A stretch of DNA of 64,000 nucleotides from the NCBI GenBank assembly GCA_003117195.1, contig BDSI01000107.1, positions 62,001-126,000 on the forward strand. The letters are read 5' to 3'. The notes beneath the pieces are model-generated. The model did not search any database. It saw only the letters and a program-made list of their open reading frames with translations, and had not been told where the DNA came from. Positions 44,584-54,457 of this stretch are shown here, in pieces (the stretch's first letter is position 1; each line of letters starts with the position of its first letter). The position numbers and the translations under genes are program-made. This DNA is from Eudorina sp. 2006-703-Eu-15 (Eukaryota; Chlorophyta; Chlorophyceae; Chlamydomonadales; Volvocaceae).

Positions 44584-47500
44584 ATGGCTCGAGCTCAGCA
44601 TCCACCCGAGGCAGCCTTCAACCTCCCTTTCGAGGCGTTGGGCTCACAGCATATGTTGAAGCCCCGAACGACTATCCCTCATCGCGTCCCGCTCACCCTC
44701 TTCGTTGGAATCAGCTGCCCCGGACACGCGCGACCTTCAACCCGCACACTATGGATGCTTGGAATAGCCCTTATGATGTTGATTGTGCTGCAATTTCTGT
44801 CCTGCGGACCAGTATGCGACGTCTTGCCAGTTGGCAGAGCAACGTACATCGACCTACGCGAGGTGTTCACCGAGTTTGGACTGTTCAATCAGCCACAAGC
44901 TGTATCACGTGCTGACGCGAATGCTGAGGAACCGGCACCAATGTTGATTCCAAGGTGCGTGTGACAGTTTTTGGCTGAAACTCGACGGGTAAGCTTGCTA
45001 ATACGATAGATAAAACACTACTTGAATATTGGGGATGTCTAATCGCATGAATGGGCAAGGTTGAAGACAACCTTGCTTGACTGTGGGATTTAACGAACAA
45101 TCTCTCTCCGGTGTGCTCCTGTAGGATCATCCATCAGACGTATCGAACTCGACAACTCACGCCGACCCTGCGGACCGTCCGTCAAAGTTGGAGCCGGGTG
45201 AACGGGCCGGGCTGGCAGATGCGCTTCTATGATGATGAAGCGTGTGTGTCATTTGTGCGACGCGAGTTCCCAGAGTACCTGGACGCGTACCTGTCCCTGC
45301 CGAAAGACGTGGAGCGGTCGGATTTCTTCAGGTGGGACACGGGCACCTCAATTACTACGAAGGGTCCCCAATCAAGCACCATGCAAGATGCCAGCTACAA
45401 GAAGACCTCTCGCCTAGGCAGAAGTAGCCATTCAGGGCATGGGTGCCCACTGGCTTTCCTCCTGTTGGGCAGCGCTATCTACGGCATGCTTGGTTGCCGC
45501 ATGCCCTGCTCGAACGTGTGGCACATTCCCTCCCCTCGACAGGTACATGGTCATCCTTCGACTTGGTGGCGTGTACGCGGATATTGACGTGGAGCTGCGA
45601 CAGCCGCTGGACTTCGTCCTCAGCCCCACGGACACCCTGGTGGTGGGCTGGGAGGCGGAGGTGTCCAACGACGCGGAGGCCTTCAAGCGGCATTTCGTCC
45701 GCAAACGACAGGTCCGCATTCCGGAATTGCCGCATGCCCTCGGGTGCTGCCCATTTCGGTCGCATTCGTACCCATGCATGCGTGTAGAGAGGTCACTTTC
45801 GGAGGTTTGTGTGGTAGACGGTGCCATTGTGGACCGACCCGACTGACAGATTAGAGAATGCATACGCCCAAGCACCACCAAGTGATACGCTCCCCCATAC
45901 AAGAAGTAAACGCGTGGCGTGCATCCTCGTTTCCTGGAATCTACCTGGTACCACCACCCGCCCTATGTGCGGATGACACGGTGGGTCCAGTCCGGTCCGG
46001 ACGAGTGTGAGAGTTCCGCTGCGTCACGGTCCCATTTGGCTTTGGCCGCAGGTGCTTCAGTGGTTCTTCGCCGCCGCCCCGGGTCATCCGGTTCTCCGGG
46101 CGGCCTGTGACCACATCGCCCGGTACGCGTGGCACACGTTCTCCAACAACACCAACCGGGACACTTTGGAGCGCACCGGTCCCGGCATGTGGACCGACGC
46201 GGTGCTCCGTCACGCGGCGCTGCACCCGCCCACCAAGGTGAGCACCACAAAGCGAACTTGTAATCGCGAATGTGAAGTGTGACAAGAATTGGTGTCACGG
46301 ATTGGTGACAAGGATTCAGCTCATATCATTCTCGCTTTTCGGGCCGCATGATTCCCACGTGGCCCCACCTCACCATGCCTGATCCACTTGGACATGACAG
46401 TAGACCTGACCCCACCGCACCGCACCTCACCTGGCCCTCCTCAGGCGAACGACCCATGGAAGGTGCGCATCCTGCCGCGTGTGGCGTTCGGCGTGCATCC
46501 CGCCGGCATCGACGGCTTGACGCCCGATGCCAAAGAGATTGTGGTGCTGCACCACTTTCTGGGCAGCTGGAAGAAGCGAGGCGGCTGGCACAAGCGGCGC
46601 AGTGTGCTGCAAATCGTGGCTGGCGCCATCACGGCGGCGCTGCGGCGTCGTCACGAGTCGGTGGTGGCGGAGGAGCCCATCACCCCCTCGGTGCTGCGGC
46701 TGTTTCCTGTCTCCGCGGCCTTCAACCCACCCTTCACGATCATGACCCACCTGGTGGGCGAGGGCGACATGCAGTCCGGCTCGGACGTATCGGCGCATCT
46801 CACCAGCTGGGGCACCTGGCAGGCGGCCATGTCGCGACCCAGCCGGCGACCTCTCGTGGTGGAGGCGCTGGTCGGCTCCCTGGGGCCGCCGGAGCAGGGC
46901 GCCGTGCTGGTGGACGTGTCGGCGGGGACCGGCTTCTTCAGCTTGGCTGCGGCGGCCCGCGGCCACAAGGTGGTGGCCTTCGAGACCAGCGCCCGGAGCA
47001 TTGAGGCGTTCAGCACCTCGGTCGTGTACAACGGCTTTGAGGACCGCATCCGAGTGTACAACGTCAGCCTGGGCGCCGCCCCGTCGACACTGTGTCTCCG
47101 GGAGCGGAGCGCGGACGATATGGTCGGTATGGGCGGCGCCGCCGCCGCCTCGGGCACCGTCGGCGCAGACGCAACGGCGGCTGGGGCTGCAGCGGGCCTC
47201 CCGGCAGCGGAGGTGAATGACGTGGCGGCGGCCGCGGCGCGGCGGGGCTACGGCAACCCGGCGCTGCACGCGCTGCCGCAGGCTGAGTGTGCGGCCATGA
47301 CGATTCGACAGACGCTGTCTCACATGCTCATGGGTAACACCGCCGCCGAGCGGGACCGGGACGCGGGTTCGGCCGCAAACCCCTTAGCGGGTGGGGCCGC
47401 CAACGCACGTGACCCAAGCGCCGCCGCCGCGGACACCCGAGGGCGCTTCAATGGCTCCTGGCTCTCGTGGGACGAGGCCGCGTTGCCGTACCAGGTCGGC

Positions 47501-49042
47501 GCGCTGCGGCTCTCGGCGCACGGCTGGGAGGGCTGGATCCTGGACGGGGCCAAGTCCTGGTTGGACCATCATCGTCCGGGGGTGGTGCTGCTGGAATACT
47601 CGCCGCAGCTCGTGGCGCAGTCGGGCTATCCTGGTGGCGGTGTCCGCCTTCTGCAGCGCCTGCACGAGCTGGGATACGTGCACGTGGCCCACACGGGCTA
47701 TGTGTGCGACGAGCGGTGGTTCAACATCAGTCGGGCGCTCCGCGCGGGCGGGACGGCCGTTGGGGACGTCCCCGGGGTCATTGGGGGAGTCGCTGACCAC
47801 ACGGAGTCAAGTTCACCGGACGGTGGACACGGCGCGCAGGCGGCGGCGGGGGCCCCGGCCGCGTCGCAACATCTGCCGCGTCAGCCCACGTGGTGTAAGC
47901 TCAAGCCGGACTTGTTTCAGCTGCTGACGGAGAGGGTGCATCCCGAGGTGGCGGAGAACGTGCTGGTGAGGAGGGGAGCACACGGGGATATGGGGTGAAG
48001 TGCATTCGAGGTGGGACGGGGATATGGGGTGAAGTGCATTCGAGGTGGGACGGGGATATGGGGTGAAGTGCATTCGAGGTGGGACGGGGATGGGGTGAAG
48101 TGCATTCGAGGTGGGACGGGGATATGGGGTGAAGTGCATTCGAGGTGGGACGGGGATATGGGGTGAAGTGCATTCGAGGTGGGACGGGGATATGGGGTGA
48201 AGTGCATTCGAGGTGGGACGGGGATATGGGGTGAAGTGCATTCGAGGTGGGACGGGGATATGGGGTGAAGTGCATTTGAGGTGGGACGGGGATATGGGGT
48301 GAAGTGCATTTGAGGTGGGACGGGGATATGGGGTGAAGTGCATTTGAGGTGGGACGGGGATGGGGTGAAGTGCATTCGAGGTGGGACTGAGCGCGATGTG
48401 GGTTGCGTCGAGTTTATATGTGGTTCGCCGCCGTGATCCCATCTTGCCGTCGCTGTAGCTGCAACTCATGCCAACGGCGGGGTGTCTAGTGCGTGACGGG
48501 CGTTTGACTTAGCGGGCTCGGTATTAGGCCTCCACACAGCGAAGCGAACTAACGAACCGGCGAAGTGTGTATTGACCTTCGCCATCAACCCCGTGTCTTC
48601 CCCCCTCCCGCCGCAGTTCATCCACTTCACACATAACAGCGTGCGCAACGAGCAGCTGCCGCCGCAGGAGGCTCAGGGCGCCGCATCGGCAGGTTCTGGA
48701 AGTGCCGATGCCGCCGCTGCTGCGACGCGGAATGGAAGAAGAATCGGGAGTAGTTCTGGCGGTGGCAGCAGCGGTGGCAGTGTTGGTAGCACGGGTGCGG
48801 ACGAGCCAGGCGCTGAGGCTCAGAAGCGGTCGGATCCGGGGCGGCGGCGGGACGGAGGAGCCTCCTCCGTCGGGGATGTCGTGGACGCTGTGCAAGGCGC
48901 CAGGGCTGCAGCAGTAGTCCGGCCTGAAACGCGTGCGACGGGGGCTGCCGAGGAGGATGCTGACGCGCATCGAGGCGGCGGTGATCAGGGGACGTCCCAG
49001 CTGGGCCGCCGCGGCGCTGCACACCACATACGGAGCCGATGA
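44584..49042 (+). CDS. GT32 glycosyltransferase fused to FkbM-like methyltransferase
   Basis: Exons: 44584-44954, 45125-45331, 45543-45711, 46052-46237, 46445-47965, 48617-49042; closed phases give 959 residues. An N-terminal signal anchor (TLWMLGIALMMLIVLQFLSC, 55-74) predicts a type II Golgi protein. Residues 124-260 match the OCH1/GT32 sugar-transferase fold: RIIHQTYRTRQL, RSDFFRY and the DXD motif LGGVYADIDVE (Asp206/Asp208), which binds nucleotide-sugar through a metal. From 312 a SAM-dependent methyltransferase follows: LVDVSAGTGFFSLAAAARGH (about 466) and VAFETSARSIEAF, then LLEYSPQLV and LLQRLHELGYVHV, as in FkbM-type O-methyltransferases. The last exon is Gly/Ser/Arg-rich without a known domain. 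A glycan-adding and -methylating enzyme is inferred; substrate unknown. Confidence 0.75.
47984..48387. repeat. 34-bp minisatellite in last intron of GT32-FkbM gene
   Basis: Twelve units of GGGGATATGGGGTGAAGTGC plus ATTCGAGGTGGGAC, two of them shortened. They begin ~18 bp after the splice donor. The pseudogene at 1350-2830 has a single unit at the same place. Confidence 0.95.
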
Positions 49043-49561
49043 AGACGATTAGGTAGTGCAACGCGAGCGAAATCGCTTTTTGTGTACAGATGTAGATGCG
49101 AGTGCACAAGTAGCCTATGCCTTGTCTGGCGAAGCAGTAGAGCGCTCTGAGAACCCAGATCGGACCTACCGTACTTGTGCACACATGATGTATGTTAAGC
49201 GGTCAGCAGGCTAGGAGTGGGGCAGACAGGGGTATGCGACAGGGGTTGATAGGAGACGCAGTGCGATACTGACGGGGGAGTGCATGGGGGCCTGAAGGGA
49301 TTAATTCAACGGATGGGAAATCCCGCGCATACGATGGGTGCGTGTCCCCTCGTGGTCTGAGATGTTGCATGGGCCGCCGGTCGGCTGTTGGGTTGGGGAG
49401 GGCTGGGCTGCACTGCCCTCTTATGCGCGGCGGGGAAAGGGTCGCGACAGTTGACATTGCGAGACAGGTATGAGAGGCATAACTTGTTGTTCGTTGTGCG
49501 CAACCATGGAGTATTATTTTTGTCAATATTGCGCACTCCGTGTGACGATCGACGTGGTGTG

Positions 49562-49566
49562 GTGTA
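49562..49566 (+). terminator. Candidate TGTAA poly(A) signal of GT32-FkbM gene
   Basis: First TGTAA downstream, 520 nt past the stop codon. Confidence 0.4.
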
Positions 49567-51049
49567 ATGTGTGATCTGACGTGATGTGATGTGTGGCGAC
49601 GCCGTCTGTTTGACACAGCATTTGTGTTCCTTCACGCGGACGTTGTCTTGCTCGCGTGCGCACTCGCGTCTCCGCCCCTTCATGTTCGACGTGATTTCTC
49701 GGACCGAGTGCGTTGCTGTTTGAAGGAGGGGAAAGGGGAAGAGGTACCGGCAGAGGACAAGGGATCGGGGCAGAGACCACGAGTCCACGGCTCGCCGCCT
49801 GCTGTCCGGGAGCGCATCCGCTTCCCCATGGGGCTCACGGAAGCAGGGCGTGACGCCTAGCCGCGCGTCCCACGCTCCAGCAGCAGTGGTCGAAGGGGAG
49901 GGCCCGAACGGCAATGGGTGCGCCCTGTACGCGTTGGGGGAGGGCGCGCCAACCCCGCCTATGGGCGGTCCTACGAAGCGGAAACCTAATTTGTCCAGTT
50001 TGACGTTTGCCGACGGGCAGTGTGCTGAAGTGCTTAGATGTGGCGTGCTCGGACGATGCGGTAAGAAGATTGGCTGGGTGCCACCAGGGCGCAGCCGAGT
50101 GCAACGACCCAACATGCCCCGTGTGACGAGGCATTGACCGCCGTCTGACGGGGATGGGTAACGGCGGGGATGGGTAGGGTGGTGGCTGCGCGAAATAACG
50201 CCCAGACCATGGTGTGGTGTGTTTTTACACAGGACCCGACCTGCAAGACCTGATGTATCTTACCTTGGACCCCGGACTAGCGGTTGGAGCGGGGTGATGC
50301 GCCTGAATGACTCGGACGCCAGAGGGCCCGGAGGCATCGGAATGCAGCCGGGTTCTTCGATTGTTGACCATGACCAGCCGTTGTTGGGCCGGACCCAGGT
50401 TGTTGTTTTGCCCGTGTACTCGTGAATGTCGCAATGTGGATGCGGGATTGCTCGGGAGACGGCGGGCAGTAGAAGGCAGGGCGCAGGGTTGTGACATGGC
50501 CTGGCCGATGTAAGTGCCTGCACTGCAGGAAGACAACAGATGTTGCGGCGCCCGCAGCCCTCCCTCACATTCGAGGCACGGCCCCACCGCGTTGTGCATT
50601 TGGTTGAAGATGCGGCAGTGTACGAACACGCGTGATACAGCCCATGTGCATGACGCGGCGGCAATTACTACAGAGTGCGGGCCAATCGTGTCGAAAGCCA
50701 CCTTCCCTTCGTCAATAAAGACAGCGACCGCACGTGGAAGGTGCACCATCATTGGGGGAATGCACATGCTGGTTGTTTGCCGAAGTATACTGAAAAATGT
50801 TTCTCTAGCTCCTCGGTTATATCTCTAGCTCCTCGGTTATATCCGTTCCGAACCGAAAACGCGCGACAAGCAAACACGCTGTCCAAAAACACAACCCGTG
50901 GGGCAACACACGTGGGCATTTTGTATCGTCCAAACCGGCTCCGTTGCGACCACCAACAACACCCCCACGTCCGCACCCGCCGGCAGCCTACCGGGATGGG
51001 AGGGTGGGGAGCATGCCCTGGCAGAAGGGCGTTAACAGTAATGCCCTTC

Positions 51050-51141
51050 TACCACTTGGTAGGGGTTGCTGAGATGAGGCGCCGACGAGCTATCTGGGCC
51101 CCTTGGACCCCCCGGTCGGGATACGGGTCCACCTTGTAACG
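51050..51141 (+). mobile_element. SINE-like tail, copy 2
   Basis: TACCACTTGGTAGGGGTTGC, GAGATGAGGCGCCGACGAGC, TATCTGGGCC and finally GGGTCCACCTTGTAAC: the same ordered blocks as 53690-53764, with about 85% agreement by eye. No tRNA-like head was found next to it. Confidence 0.5.
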
Positions 51142-52430
51142 GTCACTCAATGAATTCGCAAAAACGGCAGATACCGAGCTCTGTCCCTGCCGTCGCTGTA
51201 CCGCCGTACCCCCCGAGCCCGTACATAACCACAACAACTGCCAATCAATTACACCAATCGTCGCTAGAACCTACCTTCCCTGCTAATCCTACGTCATTGC
51301 TAGCGAAGTCAACGTTTCCTGTCCATCCGTTCGTCAGCATTAGAACAGCCGCCTCATGCATCAACAGGCATGCGGTCAAGCATCGGGGGTTCCTGAAGAT
51401 AGAAGCGGAGCGCGCGTTGGCCCCGGTGGTACCCGTGCCTGTGGAGGTTTGGAGGTTTACCAACCGTCGGTTGGTCGGTGCGGTACGGTACGGTACGATG
51501 GATGCCGGATGGATGATCGTAGGACGCCCTCTTCTTTGGCCAGTGCTGCGCTCCGGACCTCCGCAGCGCAGTGCCCAGCCTCCCGTACGCATGTCGGCCC
51601 CCCTCTCCCTCCCTGTACAGGGGCAGGGATACCGCCGGTTGCGAACACCTACCAGGGCGCTGACCTGACCAAACTAGCTCTGCAATGGTGATTTCGTACG
51701 ACACTGTGAATCGTGGCCTCATCGGGTTGGGCCATCACGGCCCTTGCCCCTACCCGCATGGACCTGTCGGTCTCCCCACACCTCGGCCGTGCTTTATCAC
51801 GCTTGCGATCCGCCAGGTCAGCCAGATACGATATCCCACGAGACCTCCGCGCCCTCAACGGTCGCTGCTCGTGTGAAGGGAGCAAGTGCGCCTCGCAATC
51901 CACAACCTCTCCGTACGGCAACACGCCCGCTGTACCATTCAACCGCACCCGCTTGACCAACGTCATCTTGGCGGTTGCCCTGTCAGTGCTTGCTCATCTA
52001 TCTATCTATCTATCTATCTAAAAGATCTATCGGGCTAATAGCCGTGGTCTCTGTCCTTCCGGACTTTGACCTTTGCACACGTTGAATTCCACAATACAGT
52101 TTCAAGCACCTCCTGCGGCTATGGTATGGTGGCCCCAGGGGCCGACTGCGCAGCACGCTAACAAACGAACCCCTCCTCTCCGACAGCGTCCTCGCCCAGG
52201 GAACGTCCGCGCGCGCATCCCCTCAGCAACCTACTCTCGATGTGCTGTCCGACGCTGACGTTGACCAAATGCCGCCGACTGATCTCTTGACCACGCACGG
52301 CTACCTACCGTACGCCTAGTCGACGCCGGCGGGGAGACACAACCGCGCACAGCGGAGCAGAAAACCTTTGCCCACGCCAGCAAACAGCACATACGGACCC
52401 GCTCCAGAAGAATGCCGTCAAGCCATTCCT

Positions 52431-53452
52431 CTACTTCTGGGCATTCATGGCCATGACGTACAAGTGGGCCATCAGCCGGGGGTTGCGCTCCGCCAAAGCC
52501 GCGACCGAGCTCTCGTCCACCTGCTTGGCGTAGACCCGCACGTAGGCCTTCTGCAGGTCTGCGACCAGATCCTCCGACCCGTAGGCCTCCGCCCACAGCA
52601 TGTCCTCGATGATGGTCCTCCGTGTTGTGCTGTTCAAGATCCGCATCTCCACCTCGCTGAGCGCGTCACTCAGCCGCCACCGGTCCGCCAGCTCAGCCGC
52701 GGCCTTTAGAACCCCCCGCGGGCAGTCGTTCAACGTCCCGCCGTACATGTACTGCAGCAGCAGCTCCAGCGCGTCTGCGTCTGTGTCCGGCAGCGGCAGC
52801 TCGCGCGCGGTGCTGTCGTCGAACCCCGAGGCGAACATCGTCCCGAAGAACTCGCTGCGGGCGGCCAGGATGGCACGGTGCGCGGGGAAGGAGCGGCCGC
52901 CGGCGGTGAGCGTGATGTCGGAGGTGGGGCCCGGGTTGTGCAGCAGCGCCAGGAAGTCGGAGGCGACTTCACGGGCTCGCTTCCGCGGCCGCGACTTGAT
53001 GTGCAGCTGTACGCGAATGACCAGCGCGCCATCGCTTCGAAGGTAACCGCTGTTTACGGAGATGTCTGTCAGAGGCAGCATCTGGCTGAAACCCCAGTCG
53101 ATATGCTCCGGGCCAAAGACATGCAACGCCGCTGCAGATTCAAAAGTTTGAACGGGATCAGCTCATGGCGATAAGAACGGCGTTGTTCACAACTTGCATG
53201 GTTGGTGCAACGCCACCATCAGCAGTTCGGGATATATGCGCAGGGTGCGGCGCTGCCTGTAACTTGAAGTTGATGCGAATCCTACCACCTTTTGAGAAGG
53301 CCTTCTCCTCATTTTTGTGATTAAGGACCGTCAGGATGAACTCCGTGTGGGGGTGCTCGTCTTCTGGAATGCTGGATAGGTTTGCACCCTCCAGGTACAG
53401 GGACAAGTGCGTCGAGGGGGTTACATTTTGTTTCGGGAAGCATAGGAGGCGC
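52431..53452 (-). CDS. MATH-BTB protein, 5' end missing
   Basis: Substrate-adaptor type for cullin-3 ubiquitin ligases. Two exons are joined with closed phase: 53452-53289 and 53131-52431. The first gives the MATH domain segment RLLCFPKQN, THLSLYLEGANLSS and TEFILTVLNHKN. The second completes it (HVFGPEHIDWGFSQMLPLTD) and continues into a full BTB/POZ domain from TSDITLTAGGRSFPAHRAIL through FFGTMFASGFDD to LELLLQYMYGGTL, then BACK-like helices ending YVMAMNAQK. An upstream acceptor (GCGCAG at 53458-53453) implies at least one further 5' exon with the start of the MATH domain, not recognised. The DNA immediately upstream contains the SINE-like element at 53540-53764, so the gene may be interrupted, or the element may sit in a normal intron. 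Confidence 0.7.
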
Positions 53453-53539
53453 CTGCGCAAGGCCGTGGAGGGCGAACGGAGCGTTCAGGCAGGGACCGCT
53501 CTGCTTGGAAGAACATGATGGAAGCGCATAGGAAACAGT

Positions 53540-53764
53540 TGCCCACACCAGCATATTGTCCAGAGATCCGCGGTTCGGATCCCGGCTCCGCCCCCGTCAT
53601 GTGACTCTGGCGCGCTGGTAACCTGGTGTGCAAAACCCTTCCCCCCCAGGTAATGGAGGATGCATGCGCAGTAGTAGGATGACTGCGCCCTGGTAGGGGT
53701 TGATGAGATGATGCGCCTACGAGCTATCTGGGCCACCCCGTCGGGGCTCGGGTCCACCTTGTAA
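53540..53764 (+). mobile_element. Possible tRNA-derived SINE
   Basis: Starts with a tRNA-like segment holding a B-box-like GGTTCGGATCC (about 53573-53583) inside CCGCGGTTCGGATCCCGGCT. It continues through a body (GTAGGGGTTGATGAGATGAT, ACGAGCTATCTGGGCC) and ends GGGTCCACCTTGTAAC. Body and tail recur at 51050-51141 and the tail at 29146-29176. A convincing A box was not found. Non-autonomous retroposon is inferred. Confidence 0.45.
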
Positions 53765-54457
53765 CAATTACTAGCACAACAGCCCGCAGTTACGCTGAGA
53801 GGCAATGTTGAAATTGCAAAACCTGCACCTTTCGCGCCAAAACCTATAGGAACCTACCAGGTGACCGAGCCCACGGCGAACAGCTCCGAGGACTGCTTCT
53901 CCGATAGCTTCGGAAAATCTGGCAATGCCCACTGTCAGGGAGCTCACAGGAGTCCAAGTTATACAAAGGGAATTACGTATGAACGAAGGCAAGCATTCCG
54001 TGCGCCGCCGGAAGCGCACGCTTACTTCAAACATATTGTCCAAGCCCGAGCACTGCGCCAACTTCCCACTAGCCATTTTGCTGGGTTGAAAATAGGGAGC
54101 GTACACAATGGCGTAAAAAGAGCTCGTGTATAACTTCCGAAGTCCTCAACAGTTGAATCTATGCGAAATGACAAACATGATTAGCACTTTAGCAGCCGGG
54201 TGTTTGTAACAGTCTTACAGTCAACCAATCTGCAACCGCTTACCAACCAACTCCAGTCCCTGTCTTCCTGAGGCCAGGTGCAAAGAGCAACCTACGCATC
54301 TCTCAACATGCCACCAGTAATCATATGGAACGTGCATGCTTTCGGATGGGATTCGTCCATGCGGGTCGAATGGAAAGTCTCATTCCTAGCCCTTGCTTGG
54401 GATCTCCTCCGCCCAGCTCCATAGCCAAGTTTTTGAAAATTGCTCGCACACCAAAAA
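53765..54457. other. Intergenic, no gene seen
   Basis: AT-richer DNA between the MATH-BTB gene and the LRR gene. It probably holds the LRR gene promoter, and may hold an unrecognised 5' exon of the MATH-BTB gene. Confidence 0.35.

Larger units (their letters stand above)
49043..52430. other. Long intergenic region
   Basis: 3.4 kb without a recognised gene. It holds the 3' UTR of the GT32-FkbM gene (TGTAA at 49562-49566), the segment duplicated at 8070-8512 (49795-50254), a perfect 20-bp tandem duplication (CTCTAGCTCCTCGGTTATAT at 50803-50842), a SINE-like tail at about 51050-51141 and (ATCT)n at 51997-52020. Confidence 0.5.

Noticed and set aside
49306..50115. 269-residue minus-strand ORF
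   Set aside because: No domain recognised. It crosses the end of the duplicated segment and no comparable protein is kept across the paralogous copy at 8070-8512.
53560..53600. A functional tRNA gene
   Set aside because: Only a B-box-like GGTTCGGATCC is present. No acceptor-stem partner or A box could be folded, so a SINE head is a better reading.
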